In this document: positions 20,095 to 29,619 of the stretch, piece after piece
Layout of the letters: the number at the start of each line of letters is the position of its first letter
How positions within the stretch are numbered: position 1 is the stretch's first letter
Assembly: GCA_016795485.1 (NCBI GenBank)
Contig: JAEUHM010000025.1
Span: 210,804 to 274,803 of the forward strand
Reading direction: 5' to 3'
DNA from: Verrucomicrobiaceae bacterium
GTDB taxonomy: Bacteria; Verrucomicrobiota; Verrucomicrobiia; Verrucomicrobiales; Verrucomicrobiaceae
DNA length: 64,000 nt
The notes under the pieces: model-generated
Databases searched by the model: none
Told to the model about the DNA's origin: nothing
What the model saw: the letters and a program-made list of their open reading frames with translations, nothing else
Translations under genes and position numbers: made by a program

Positions 20095-21171
20095 ATGAAA
20101 CCCACGCTCCTGCTTTCGCTATTCACCTCGCTTCTGCTCTCCGCCCGTGAACCCGCCGCCAACCAATCAGACCAACAGCAGAGTCTCGCGCATCAGGCAT
20201 CCTGCCGCTCTACAGCCCAGGCATGCCTCTCCGCGTTGCGTCACCAACCCATCCAAGGCCTGCCGTCTGACAAACAGTTGCAAGATCTGTCCGCGTTCTT
20301 CTCCCCTGGTCTCATCAATGCCCTGCATCACGCAGAGGTGATCCAGAAGCGTGAGCAAAGACGTGCGCCAGACGAGAAGCCACCCTGGATCGAGGGAGAC
20401 TTATTCAGCAGTCTCACCGAAGGCGTCACTTCCTGGTCCATAGAGGAAGTTTACACACCAGACGCAGAAAACGGGTTTGTTACGGTCGCACAAAAATACA
20501 TCGAGAAGAATCAACCAGAACTTCGCTGGGCAGACTTGTTCGTGTTTGTTCGGTCCGGTGACAAATGGTTGCTTGATGACATGCTGATGGGAGGAGATTG
20601 GGCTCAAGGGCACACTTTGCGGGAGAATCTTCCCGGTGGCGAAAAGCAAGACGTGGATCACCTCTCACCAGACGAGTGGTGGGCGGTAAAGTTCACCATG
20701 GAAGGCGATGCCGTGGCTAAAATGACGGTTCAAGCGGCAGACAAGAGCAGCGCTCCTCACGTGATCGTCAACAGGCAGGGTGATGACTGTCTGTCATTCA
20801 AAACATACGCTATTTGGAATCCAGATTCCTCCATGCTAGCGATTCGGCTGGGTGAAGGTCCACGCACATCCGAAACAAAGGTTCTGAGATTAAAGAATGA
20901 GGAATGGACGGAGATCGCCATTCCTGATTGGTTTCAAGAAGAACGCAGGACCTCTACTGGAAACGGATTTCGCGAGGATACTCATCACGTAGACCCACTA
21001 TACTGGCAAGATGACCACACTCTTGTCCTTCTGTATGTCAACACTTGGTCAAAGGACAGTGAAGGAGATGGCATGGTCAAACACGTCACGGTCCGTTTTG
21101 AAAAGGATGGCTCTGTAAAGCTAATCCGCAGCGTGGACGCACCCCCTGAAGCACCTAAACTCAAGCCATAA
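20095..21171 (+). CDS. Exported protein of unknown function
   Basis: A 358-residue protein with a signal peptide (MKPTLLLSLFTSLLLSA). Residues 30-180 are mainly helical with a YTPDAENGFVTVAQKYIEK segment similar in style to NTF2-like domains. Residues 205-350 are beta-rich, with a repeated pattern (SSMLAIRLGEGPRTSETKVLRL; HTLVLLYVNTW) suggesting a small beta-propeller or sandwich. No catalytic motif is visible. It probably shares a transcript with the preceding exported protein, and its last 11 bases overlap the convergent DUF1501 gene. Confidence 0.75.
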   Translation: MKPTLLLSLFTSLLLSAREPAANQSDQQQSLAHQASCRSTAQACLSALRHQPIQGLPSDKQLQDLSAFFSPGLINALHHAEVIQKREQRRAPDEKPPWIEGDLFSSLTEGVTSWSIEEVYTPDAENGFVTVAQKYIEKNQPELRWADLFVFVRSGDKWLLDDMLMGGDWAQGHTLRENLPGGEKQDVDHLSPDEWWAVKFTMEGDAVAKMTVQAADKSSAPHVIVNRQGDDCLSFKTYAIWNPDSSMLAIRLGEGPRTSETKVLRLKNEEWTEIAIPDWFQEERRTSTGNGFREDTHHVDPLYWQDDHTLVLLYVNTWSKDSEGDGMVKHVTVRFEKDGSVKLIRSVDAPPEAPKLKP

Positions 21172-22594
21172 AACCCAATGGGGCTTGTGTCCCAGAGAGG
21201 CTGATAAAGTTGCCAATATTTGGCAGGATCAAAGGCAAGTCAGAGCGCGGGACACCAAGCCAAAGGGCTAGTTCCGCGAAAAATGAATCACAGCTGGTGG
21301 TGGGTATCAGACGCCCGCTACCCGTATCGAGCGGATTGACTTCAGCCCCTGACTGGGGATTAAGCGCGAGGCTCGGATACTGACCGTAGATGCGTTTCCC
21401 CTGCACACTCCCGCCGACCACGATCTGGTTTCCGCCCCACGCATGATCGCTTCCTTGCCCATTGCTAGTGAGGGTGCGGCCAAAGTCCGAGGCGGTAAAC
21501 AGAGTCACCTGATTCTCCATGCCCATTGCTTGTAGCGCCTGATAAAACGACCCGATTGCCGCACTTACCTGCGGAAGCATCGTGGATTGGTAGGTCAAGA
21601 CTCCGCTGTGGTGGTCCCAACCTCCCCAGTTCACAAAAAACGTCTGCCTAACTGCACCAAGAGATGCGTGTGCATGACCCTGGATGGCTTTGGCGATCAT
21701 TTGCAATCTACTGCCAACATAAGTGGACGGAAAGGTCACCCCTCCCGGCAACGCGCCAGCAGAGGCCGTCGTAAACGCGTTGTAGGCATCGAGAGCACCC
21801 TTTTTGCGAGTGTTGAACGTCTGCATGAGAACGTTCGAATACTGCTGTGCCAGTTGGCTATCCACCCCCTGACTCAGTGCCTGGGCGATGGTATCATTTG
21901 CTTGCCAAGCGAAACGGTAGTTACTCAGCGCAACAGCCCCGGATGTTGTGATCGCATACTCGGCCACATCGTCTCCCGTCTGCCAGATGTTACTGCCATC
22001 CAGCGAGATATTCATCGGCACTTTCTGATTGGCATTTAGTCCTTGAAGCAAATCCGCAGTGCGACCTGCCCAACCAATGCCCGACCTTTGATGCGGAAGG
22101 CTCGTCTGCCACTGCTCAATCTGATCCGAGTGTGAATAGAGCCCCAGTGGTAATCTTTTGGTGAGGGTATTGACTTGGGTTCGATTTTGCACCGGCTCGA
22201 TGAGCGTCCCGACATTAGAAACGAATGCGACATTACCAGCCTCAAAGAGCGAAGCAATCTGGGGCATCCCAGAGTGAACGGCAAAGTCTGAGAGACCCAC
22301 CGGATGGATATCAATCAAACTTCCCGGACTGAGGGCTAGATTGGAACGAGTCGTCTGATACTCGGAATAGGCAGATGCCTCCCTAGGTACAAGCATGTTG
22401 AAACTGTCGTTGCCGCCAGATAGAAAGACGCAGACAAGCGCTCGATACTCGCCCGAGGCAGGTGCGGTCACAGCTGACACTTTTTCTGCAAACGAAAGAT
22501 TCAGCAGAGTATTCAGAACGGGTATAGAACTGACCGCCGCACAACTTGTCTGGCCAAGTAAAGCTCTGCGTGAAGTAGGATGAAAGGCAATCAT
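21161..22594 (-). CDS. DUF1501 domain protein paired with DUF1800
   Basis: A 477-residue DUF1501 protein. The longer frame begins at 22642, but MIAFHPTSRRALLGQTS at 22594 gives a sensible export signal with a double arginine. Family blocks include LVCVFLSGGNDSFNMLVP, NWGGWDHHSG and TASDFGRTLTSNGQGSDHAWGG. The last lies at the end of an alkaline-phosphatase-like core. It starts 13 bp after the DUF1800 gene, a common pairing in Verrucomicrobia, Planctomycetes and some Proteobacteria, where both are predicted to be exported. Activity is not known. Confidence 0.9.
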   Translation of the reverse strand: MIAFHPTSRRALLGQTSCAAVSSIPVLNTLLNLSFAEKVSAVTAPASGEYRALVCVFLSGGNDSFNMLVPREASAYSEYQTTRSNLALSPGSLIDIHPVGLSDFAVHSGMPQIASLFEAGNVAFVSNVGTLIEPVQNRTQVNTLTKRLPLGLYSHSDQIEQWQTSLPHQRSGIGWAGRTADLLQGLNANQKVPMNISLDGSNIWQTGDDVAEYAITTSGAVALSNYRFAWQANDTIAQALSQGVDSQLAQQYSNVLMQTFNTRKKGALDAYNAFTTASAGALPGGVTFPSTYVGSRLQMIAKAIQGHAHASLGAVRQTFFVNWGGWDHHSGVLTYQSTMLPQVSAAIGSFYQALQAMGMENQVTLFTASDFGRTLTSNGQGSDHAWGGNQIVVGGSVQGKRIYGQYPSLALNPQSGAEVNPLDTGSGRLIPTTSCDSFFAELALWLGVPRSDLPLILPNIGNFISLSGTQAPLGFMA

Positions 22595-22607
22595 GGCGAT
22601 GAAGTTA

Positions 22608-25202
22608 CTAGCGCAACACGTTGAACTCGGCGGAGGTGACAATCAGAGTAATGAGCAACCGCAAACGCTCACGATGCCACCGCCAAGAGGTGTTAGGCGG
22701 TCTTACGCGATCAATCGACTCGCGAATGGTCTGAAAAAGCCGCGGCGACATCGTTCCGCCGAGCAAACAGAGGTCCAATCGCCTAATGAGTGCATCGCTA
22801 TCCATAAGAAGTGAACTAGATGGCGAATCTTCACTCATATTTGCTGCGGGGACGACCATGCTGAGTTCCGGATCGAGGTTCAGCCGCACCACATAAGCCG
22901 GTGTGCCGTTTCCCCACCGATGCAGGCTGTTGTCGCCTATGGCTGAATAGAAGTAGTTGGCACCAGTGATGGCTGAACTTGCATTTACGATCTGAAACTC
23001 TGGCGCTACGAGTCCCAACTGCGTCACAACCCCAGGTGGGCTGTGACTAGGCAGGAAAAAGTTGAATACGCTGGGTGAGTTCTGCGGGTCTTGAAGGTGA
23101 TCCAGAACAAATTGGTCCAAAGGATAATGCCCAGAAGTCGATGCTGCATTGAAAGCACGGGCAAGGTTAACCACTCGAAGAAATGGCTCTCGCAACTTCC
23201 CGAAGGTTGGTGATTCCATGAATGCGGGATCACGTGCCTCAGGATCTAGCAGGATCTGTTTGATCACGGCTTTCATGTCACCACGCACCCCGATGCCATT
23301 GTCATTAAACTTGGACGCCACCCGCCCAATGTAGTCGTGACTTGGATTCGACGTCACGAATCGCTGAATGAGCAGTCGCCCGATGAAAGGGCCTACGTTC
23401 GCGTGATTGAAAAGATTGGTCACTGCCTCATTGATGTCGAGAGTGCCAGCAGTGCCAGTGTTTCCAGAACTAGGTGTCCTGGCGGGGAGTTGCAGACCTC
23501 CTAGAAGCGTCTTGGGATCACAGTCGTGATACGCATCCCAAATCTTCATCGGTTGCTGGCGGTCGCCATTGATCAAATTGTTGGGATTAAAGCCAGGGCT
23601 ATCTGCCCAAGTAAGTCCAGTGAATACACGCGCCAGTTCCGTGATGTCGGCATTACTGTAAGTCGGAATGAACTGACCTGCGGCAGGATGCCCAACACTA
23701 TAGGTCTTTCTTCGCCCATCATTCTCAAGCTCCCACAGGCCGATGCTGAAAAGCTGCATGATCTCGCGGGCAAAGTTTTCATCAGGATGAATGTTGAGCG
23801 CAGGATTGGCCTTTTGATTTCCCAAATGGCTCAAGTAAACGCCCATAACCGGATGCATGGCCACTTCCTTGAGGATGTCGAGGTAGTTGCCAAACGCATG
23901 CCTCTCAAAGATGTCGTAGTAGTTGGCCATTCCGGCCTGATCCACTGCGAGCGTCTCAGGCCGATCGCTTGTGACGAGAATCTCACTCAGCGCGAATGCC
24001 ACACGTTGCCGTAGCGGGTCTGGCAACTGCGTATCCACTGCATCTGGTCTGAGTTTTGCTACTCCCATCGCCCGCGCCCACCAAGAGTGCTGCTTGTAGT
24101 TGCCAAACAATTGCAGGGCATTGGCGTATTGAGTTGCCCAGTCGACATAAGGCTGAATGTAGCCAACAGGCCTAGTGAACTGTTCGTCAATCCACTCCTC
24201 CAGCCCCATTGACATTATCTCCTCGACGTTTTCGGGAATGGCATCTGCGTCCACCCCATCTTGATCCGGTCCGAAGGCGGCCTGAATCAGGAATCGCGCT
24301 GCTTCTTTGGCAGACGGCAAGGGCGAGGAGTCGCTTAATCTAAGCGTTGTGCCAGCTAACGCGCCCACGGTGTAGCCAGTGCCAGCGCTTATGCTCACAT
24401 TGACCAACTCATCGCCCTCGGCAGACACATCGGCTACAGGCGAGATCTGCACCCACGTTTCGCGCGCACCCAGCGGAAGGACGATTTGTGAACTGATGGC
24501 GTTGTCCGTGTAATCGACACCTCGTGAAGCAGAGCCGCTAAACGATAGATTGATCGTGAGCGGCAGCATTCCGCCTGTTCTTCGGATCGCAACAATGCCT
24601 TTATCTGGCCAATCTTCTCTCATATCGCCATCTACCAACCCAATCGTGACGGTACTCGCCGCGTAGAGATTGCTTTGCACACGGGTCAGATCATTGGCGC
24701 TGTCATTGCGATCTGTGCGAATCAAGGACGGATCAAAGCCCAAGGCGTATTCTTCCCAATCATTCAAACCGTCCAGATCAGAATCGACGTCAGATGCCTG
24801 GATTTTGAAAAAGTAGCGAGTTAAGCCCGTGGTGCTGACTACTTCATCTTGCAGCCCTCCTACACCGGGCACTGAGCGCAGAGGCACAAAGCCAGAGAGC
24901 GTTTCGCTACCCAGAATAGCGTAGCTTTTGCCCAGTTGGCTGAGCCAGCTTAAACTGACCGTCCCGGTGCCGCCCCCAGTCATCGACACCGCGGGCCTGG
25001 AGTCCGGATTAAGTGGGTTTGTTCCAGCTACGGCCTCTGTAAAGTTGGACCAGCCGTCTGAATCATTGTCAGCTGAGGAAGGAAGTCCTTGGGCCGAATA
25101 GAAGATTTCCCAGATGTCGCTCTGCTGATTGCTGTTAGCATCCAACGCAGATGCTGCAGTGGCGGACACCAAGAAGACGACTGTCGAGAGTTTCTTCACC
25201 AT
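22608..25202 (-). CDS. DUF1800 domain protein with N-terminal repeat modules
   Basis: An 864-residue exported protein. A signal peptide is followed by a thrombospondin-type-3-like calcium-binding segment (SSADNDSDGWSNFTEAVAGTNPLNPDS), a second such segment (DVDSDLDGLNDWEEYALGFDP), a Calx-beta-like domain (about residues 195-290) and the DUF1800 domain from about residue 300 to the end. DUF1800 motifs include LRQRVAFALSEILVTS, NPALNIHPDENFAREIMQLFSIG and ELARVFTGLTW. The ATG at 25202 is used; an upstream TTG would add three residues. The Asp-rich repeats imply calcium binding outside the cell. It leads the DUF1800-DUF1501 pair. Confidence 0.9.
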   Translation of the reverse strand: MVKKLSTVVFLVSATAASALDANSNQQSDIWEIFYSAQGLPSSADNDSDGWSNFTEAVAGTNPLNPDSRPAVSMTGGGTGTVSLSWLSQLGKSYAILGSETLSGFVPLRSVPGVGGLQDEVVSTTGLTRYFFKIQASDVDSDLDGLNDWEEYALGFDPSLIRTDRNDSANDLTRVQSNLYAASTVTIGLVDGDMREDWPDKGIVAIRRTGGMLPLTINLSFSGSASRGVDYTDNAISSQIVLPLGARETWVQISPVADVSAEGDELVNVSISAGTGYTVGALAGTTLRLSDSSPLPSAKEAARFLIQAAFGPDQDGVDADAIPENVEEIMSMGLEEWIDEQFTRPVGYIQPYVDWATQYANALQLFGNYKQHSWWARAMGVAKLRPDAVDTQLPDPLRQRVAFALSEILVTSDRPETLAVDQAGMANYYDIFERHAFGNYLDILKEVAMHPVMGVYLSHLGNQKANPALNIHPDENFAREIMQLFSIGLWELENDGRRKTYSVGHPAAGQFIPTYSNADITELARVFTGLTWADSPGFNPNNLINGDRQQPMKIWDAYHDCDPKTLLGGLQLPARTPSSGNTGTAGTLDINEAVTNLFNHANVGPFIGRLLIQRFVTSNPSHDYIGRVASKFNDNGIGVRGDMKAVIKQILLDPEARDPAFMESPTFGKLREPFLRVVNLARAFNAASTSGHYPLDQFVLDHLQDPQNSPSVFNFFLPSHSPPGVVTQLGLVAPEFQIVNASSAITGANYFYSAIGDNSLHRWGNGTPAYVVRLNLDPELSMVVPAANMSEDSPSSSLLMDSDALIRRLDLCLLGGTMSPRLFQTIRESIDRVRPPNTSWRWHRERLRLLITLIVTSAEFNVLR

Positions 25203-25247
25203 GGTCTTCAACTATGCCCTAACCATGTCCTTGTGACCAGAAAGATG

Positions 25248-25871
25248 TTATCTTCCTTCATTCTCAGCAGCAGGACTCTCATAGAGCCGATGTTCATCCC
25301 CTACCTCAATCGGAAGACCGAGATGTGCAGCAATTTCCTGTGCGCTGCTGTCGGCCTCCTGACGCAATGATTCATCCCACGCACCAAGCTCGATGGAAGG
25401 ATCACGGTCCGCATCGTGAGCCAGCAGCCTGATCTGATGACACAACGCTGCCTTGGTCCCAGATCGCTTGGGACTCGGCGAGGAGTCGACTCGTTCCAGT
25501 GCCACCCGAAGGGACCGATAGGGCTCCAGAGAAGTCGTGTGCTCCTTTTGACCGATTAGCCAAGACGCGCCCTCAATGATCACATGCCCTCCTTTCGGTA
25601 AAATGATCCACCTCCTGGCAAACACAATCCACCAACCAAGAGGAACGAGCATGGTCGCAAAGAGCAACAAGAAAACTGAACCCACCAACGCCTCTGGCAA
25701 GCCATAGAAACCATCTTGCTGCCATCTTGGGATCACGGAGTTAACAGATCCGTAAAGCATCACTAGACCCAAGGCCAATATTGGCAGCCCAATTACCAGA
25801 CGAATGACAGAGAGACCATGCTGGCTTAGCCGCAAGGACCCGTCATCGGTTCGCTGGAGGTGCAGGCGCAT
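25248..25871 (-). CDS. Small membrane protein of unknown function
   Basis: A 207-residue protein with two membrane segments (VIRLVIGLPILALGLVMLYG and FLLLFATMLVPLGWWIVF) and a cytoplasmic C-terminal half with beta-strand patterns (HVIIEGASWLIG, RSLRVALERVD) like a PH-type or DUF-style membrane-associated domain. No catalytic residues are evident. It overlaps the small upstream gene by 29 bp. The family is not recognised. Confidence 0.7.
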   Translation of the reverse strand: MRLHLQRTDDGSLRLSQHGLSVIRLVIGLPILALGLVMLYGSVNSVIPRWQQDGFYGLPEALVGSVFLLLFATMLVPLGWWIVFARRWIILPKGGHVIIEGASWLIGQKEHTTSLEPYRSLRVALERVDSSPSPKRSGTKAALCHQIRLLAHDADRDPSIELGAWDESLRQEADSSAQEIAAHLGLPIEVGDEHRLYESPAAENEGR

Positions 25872-26088
25872 CGAGCGATTGGGTCTGAGGGAGATTCAGT
25901 GCGGCCTCCCGCATTGAAGTATGAAGCTCACGTGCCTCGTCCAGAGTTAGCTTTGAGCCGTGAGCCCTGAGAATCTCAGAACTCATGACCAGCACTGCCA
26001 GCGACTCCCGGAGTGCCACAGGATCACACTGCTCGGAAACGGAGGCGAGTGTGTCCTTGGTGGGTGGGAGTTGCTGGGTGTTGTTCAT
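25843..26088 (-). CDS. Short cytoplasmic protein of unknown function
   Basis: An 81-residue, mostly helical protein without signal peptide, cysteines or a known motif. It starts with ATG 19 bp after the DUF4412 gene and overlaps the following membrane-protein gene by 29 bp, so the three probably form one unit. The overlap and consistent codon use support a real gene, but its length keeps confidence moderate. Confidence 0.6.
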   Translation of the reverse strand: MNNTQQLPPTKDTLASVSEQCDPVALRESLAVLVMSSEILRAHGSKLTLDEARELHTSMREAALNLPQTQSLDAPAPPANR

Positions 26089-26107
26089 GATCGACTAAAG
26101 GGCTAAA

Positions 26108-26740
26108 TCACTGACCGGCGGGCTTGTATCCAGCGGGCACTGCAAAGATATCGTCTCCAAGTTTCTTTTCTTCAAGGCTGACCAACTTGGTCACAAACTT
26201 GAGACCAGACTGCTCAAACTCGCTCTTGATCATCATCCCATCGATCTTGGAGCTCTCGGGACCCGCTTTGTCGGACATCTTTTCCATCGTCTTGAGTTCG
26301 TTCTTCAACTTGTCGTAGCCAGGGTATTTCGGATCGACCCACATCTTAACGACCATTCCCTTCAGTTCACTGGTGTAGATATCACAGTTGTGTCCGTCGA
26401 TGGTTTCCTTTTGATCAAGTTTGGTGATCTTTGGCATCATGGACTCACCAGTTCCTGGAATGTCCTTCGGCATTGAGGCCTTGAGAGCTTTCGAATCGAC
26501 CGTCATGACCATCTTTTGCTCATGCATGAGTGTGGTCATCATGCCCGTGGTCGTGTCCATAATCATGGAGGCACTCGTGTCGTTGTCAGTGCGAACTTTG
26601 TCTCCTTTAATATACATCACGGTCTTCATTGGGGTCGTTGCGGCTCCAACAAAGGTGTCTTGTGTCAGAACGATGTCCGCACGTGAGAAAAGGGTGAGAG
26701 CTTGAAGGGTGCCTATGATAATGGCGAGTTTGGTTTTCAT
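26108..26740 (-). CDS. DUF4412-type exported protein
   Basis: A 210-residue protein with a signal peptide (MKTKLAIIIGTLQALTLFSRA) and a beta-rich body with the DUF4412 layout: MYIKGDKVRTDN, then repeated strands (STTGMM-like turns, EQKMVMTVDSKALKA) and IDGHNCDIYTSELKGMVVKMWVDPKYPG. The fold resembles LolA-type open barrels, so lipid or hydrophobic ligand binding in the periplasm is possible, but this is inference. The ATG at 26740 is chosen because it starts the signal peptide; the frame is open upstream to 26848. Confidence 0.8.
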   Translation of the reverse strand: MKTKLAIIIGTLQALTLFSRADIVLTQDTFVGAATTPMKTVMYIKGDKVRTDNDTSASMIMDTTTGMMTTLMHEQKMVMTVDSKALKASMPKDIPGTGESMMPKITKLDQKETIDGHNCDIYTSELKGMVVKMWVDPKYPGYDKLKNELKTMEKMSDKAGPESSKIDGMMIKSEFEQSGLKFVTKLVSLEEKKLGDDIFAVPAGYKPAGQ

Positions 26741-26876
26741 TTGATGAGTGGAGTGAAACTGTCTTTTGACGAAGGGATGATGCTGCACTCCAGCCAGGAG
26801 CGAAATAGGACCATTGGAGTAGGGCCAAAGTCGGATACGGAGACGCAAACTGCGGCCAATCTCCAGGCTAACAGTT

Positions 26877-28043
26877 TCAAGAGCCTTCCATCGACTTGCG
26901 GAAATCCCCAGGCGTCATTCCATGCCTCGACTTAAACGCAGCATGCAGGTAGTGGCTGTGCGTGAAGCCGCACTGGGCAGCAATCGCTTCAACTGTAAGG
27001 TCTGTTTCCAGCAGCAACCGCTCCACCAAGCGGAACTGCATCCGCTGAATCTCTTCTTTGGGCGTCCTGCCTAGAGATGCCTTCATCCTGCGCTCCAAGG
27101 AACTTCGGGAGATATGCAGTTCATCACAAATGCTAGCAACGTTGATTCCCTGAGCCACACGCTCACGAATCAATCTCGCGGCCTTCTGCACGAGCTTGTC
27201 ATGAATAACCAGGTCGTCCGAAGACGCCCGCACCATGATACCCTTTGGCGGAATCAACCACTCACGGCGCTTCGTTGCGCGCTGATGCATGAGACCATCC
27301 AGCACCTCTGCCGCCAAATATCCCACTTGTAGGCCATCCAGTTTCAGACTGGTGAGTGGCGGGTTCGCGAGCGCGCAAAGCGTCTCTTCATTCTCGGTCC
27401 CAACCACCGCCACTTCCTCTGGAACGGCCAGTCCCGCACGCTGACACGCGTCCAGCACTCGCACGCCGAGTTGATCATTTGCAGCAAACACACCAACGGG
27501 TTTGGGAAGAGACTCCAGCCACTTGATGAGTCGATCCTGACTGCGCTCCCAGTCGCTCACCGTTTCGGCTTCGGATTCTGGAAGCACGGTGCACTCGCAA
27601 CCAGCCTCGCGGATGACGCTGACGAAGTTTTGCACCCTCTGCTCGAAAAACCGTTCTGTGTCGAGGCTGTAGGCGGCAAAGTTGCGATAACCTCGCTTCA
27701 GAAAGTGGTCTGCCACGCTCTTGCCCACCAGGCTGTTGTCCATTCCAACGAATGGAAGCTCCGGGCAAAGATAACTGGAGCGCACTTCGACTGCGGGAAT
27801 GCCACATTTCTTGACTGCCGCCGCCATCTCCGAAGTGAATGTCCGGCAAATGATTCCATCGCCATCCCAATCAGCAAGCCACGGAGGTGGGGATGAATCC
27901 AGCGCCCGTAGCTCAATAAAAATGGACCACGGGCCATGCTCTGCCACATACCGGCGAACCCCCGCGAGCATGTCTCGCGTGTAACTGCGAGTAGTCTCGA
28001 TAAGGAGCGCTACCCTGGGAATGCTGGAGCTTGTTCTGGCCAT
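26877..28043 (-). CDS. XylR-type regulator: sugar-binding domain plus AraC helix-turn-helix
   Basis: A 388-residue transcription regulator. Residues about 8-275 form a LacI-like periplasmic-binding fold (RVALLIETTRSYTRDMLAGVRRY, VGVFAANDQLGVRVLDACQRAG, VAVVGTENEETLC, PPLTSLKLDG). Residues about 285-388 form an AraC-type DNA-binding domain (NVASICDELHISRSSLERRMKA, VEAIAAQCGFTHSHYLHAAFKSRHG). The same layout is seen in E. coli XylR. The ATG at 28043 is used; upstream residues in the open frame do not look conserved. It diverges from the PfpI-led operon 75 bp away and is the obvious candidate regulator of it, responding to a sugar or sugar derivative. Confidence 0.9.
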   Translation of the reverse strand: MARTSSSIPRVALLIETTRSYTRDMLAGVRRYVAEHGPWSIFIELRALDSSPPPWLADWDGDGIICRTFTSEMAAAVKKCGIPAVEVRSSYLCPELPFVGMDNSLVGKSVADHFLKRGYRNFAAYSLDTERFFEQRVQNFVSVIREAGCECTVLPESEAETVSDWERSQDRLIKWLESLPKPVGVFAANDQLGVRVLDACQRAGLAVPEEVAVVGTENEETLCALANPPLTSLKLDGLQVGYLAAEVLDGLMHQRATKRREWLIPPKGIMVRASSDDLVIHDKLVQKAARLIRERVAQGINVASICDELHISRSSLERRMKASLGRTPKEEIQRMQFRLVERLLLETDLTVEAIAAQCGFTHSHYLHAAFKSRHGMTPGDFRKSMEGS

Positions 28044-28118
28044 TTGACGCAAAACCTGAGTCGGCTGCTTTAGAAATGCAGAAACAAGCACCTGTCACGC
28101 GCCTTTATTGTCCGCCTC

Positions 28119-28694
28119 ATGTCGAAGCCAAAAGTTCTGATCGTTGTTGGAGATGCCACCGAAACTGTGGACACGCTTTACCCCTACTACCGCCTGATCG
28201 AGGGCGGCTACCAGCCTGTCGTCACGGCTCCAGAGAAGCGGCGCTATCAAATGGTGCTGCACGAAGTAAAACCCGGCTGGACGATCACCAAAGAATGGGA
28301 GGGCTACAGCATTGAGTGCGATGTTCCATTCAAAGACGTGAAGCCTGAGGAATATGCAGGCATCTTTTACAGCGGTGGTCGTGCTCCCGAATACATCCGC
28401 GAAGACGAAGACCTTCTCCGCATCGCCCGCTGGTTTTGGGAGAACAAGAAGCCATGCGCCAGCGTGTGCCACGGCGTGGAGATCCCAGCAAGAGCAGGCA
28501 TCGTGAAAGGATTGCGCATGGCCACTGTGGCGAAGTGCAAGTTTGATCTCGAGGTCTGCGGCGGCATCTACGTCAATGAACCATGCGTCATTGATCAGCA
28601 CATGTTCAGCGGACGCACTTATCACGACAGTGGTCACTTTGTGGGACCATGGATCAAGGCAATGGATGTATCTCTCGGACGCACGTCGGTATGA
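28119..28694 (+). CDS. DJ-1/PfpI family protein
   Basis: A 191-residue cytoplasmic DJ-1/PfpI protein. The nucleophile elbow is CASVCHGVEIPA, with Cys117 and His118, and the N-terminus KVLIVVGDATETVDTLYPYY holds the conserved acidic residue near Glu15. Members act as glyoxalase or deglycase-type enzymes, proteases or chaperones; which applies here cannot be told. It is first in a four-gene operon and overlaps the TIM-barrel gene by an ATGA. Confidence 0.88.
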   Translation: MSKPKVLIVVGDATETVDTLYPYYRLIEGGYQPVVTAPEKRRYQMVLHEVKPGWTITKEWEGYSIECDVPFKDVKPEEYAGIFYSGGRAPEYIREDEDLLRIARWFWENKKPCASVCHGVEIPARAGIVKGLRMATVAKCKFDLEVCGGIYVNEPCVIDQHMFSGRTYHDSGHFVGPWIKAMDVSLGRTSV

Positions 28695-29608
28695 ATCGCC
28701 GCCTCTTTCTGCAATCTGCAACCGCAGCGGCACTGACGCCTAGCATCGTTCGTGCTGCTAACGCCATCCCAAGCATTGGCTTCAGTTTGTATGGGATGAA
28801 GGACATTCCACTCGATACCGCACTAAAGACCTGTGCAGAAATCGGCTACACCCACGTGGAACTGACGCTGAACTCAGGCTACGTCACAGAGCCCTCCAAG
28901 TTCAATAAACAAGCCCGCAATGCTCTTGCGGAGCAATTGAAGTCTCTCAAACTCAGCGTGCCTTGCCTAATGATCAGTGCCAGCCTGACAAACAGCGATG
29001 ACGCACACAAAAGTGCACTCAAACTCATCGCTGATGCTGCGGAACTCGGCAGAGACGTCTCACCCGATGCTCCACCCGTGATGGAAACGGTCCTCGGTGG
29101 AAAACCTGCTACGTGGGAGGAACAGAAAGCCGGGATGCTGGAAAAACTCAGGGACTGGGCTGCCACAGCAGAAAAGGTAAGTGCTACGATCACCATCAAG
29201 GCCCATGTGGGGAGTGCGGTGAACTCCCCGGAGCGTCTTCTGTGGCTTCTCGATCAAGTGAAGTCTCCTGCCATCCAAGCAGCCTACGACTTCAGCCACT
29301 TTGAGGTCCAAGGCATGGACATGGAGGCGACCATGAAGGCGCTTTTGCCGCGCACTAAGTTCATCCATGTAAAAGACACTCAAGGTGAGGCTCCTGCGGG
29401 AAAGAAGCCCAACTTCCAGTTCTTGCTTCCCGGTCAAGGACGCACAGATTACATCAAGTATTTCAAGCTACTCAAAGCCCACAACTACACTGGCCCGGTG
29501 TGTGTGGAAGTCAGTGGACAAGTCTTCAACAAGCCAGGCTATGACCCCATTGCGGCAGCCCGCTCAAGTTTCGCCGCGCTATCCAAAGCGCTCCAAGCTG
29601 CATCTTGA
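28691..29608 (+). CDS. Exported sugar-isomerase-type TIM-barrel protein
   Basis: A 305-residue protein of the AP-endonuclease-2/xylose-isomerase-like TIM-barrel family. The leader MNRRLFLQSATAAALTPSIVRAA is a twin-arginine-like export signal. Barrel motifs include GYTHVELTLNSGYV, ATITIKAHVGSAVNSPERLLWLLDQV, AAYDFSHFEVQG, KFIHVKDTQG and GPVCVEVSG, with metal ligands expected in the Glu, His and Asp of these strands. The start is the ATG overlapping the PfpI stop. Exported relatives are common in PVC bacteria beside Gfo/Idh or cytochrome genes and are linked to 3-keto sugar chemistry. The substrate here is unknown. Confidence 0.88.
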   Translation: MNRRLFLQSATAAALTPSIVRAANAIPSIGFSLYGMKDIPLDTALKTCAEIGYTHVELTLNSGYVTEPSKFNKQARNALAEQLKSLKLSVPCLMISASLTNSDDAHKSALKLIADAAELGRDVSPDAPPVMETVLGGKPATWEEQKAGMLEKLRDWAATAEKVSATITIKAHVGSAVNSPERLLWLLDQVKSPAIQAAYDFSHFEVQGMDMEATMKALLPRTKFIHVKDTQGEAPAGKKPNFQFLLPGQGRTDYIKYFKLLKAHNYTGPVCVEVSGQVFNKPGYDPIAAARSSFAALSKALQAAS

Positions 29609-29619
29609 TTCCTCTGAGT

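Noticed and set aside
28095..28733. A 212-codon minus-strand frame over the PfpI gene
   Set aside because: Antisense of the catalytic region of a clear DJ-1/PfpI gene.
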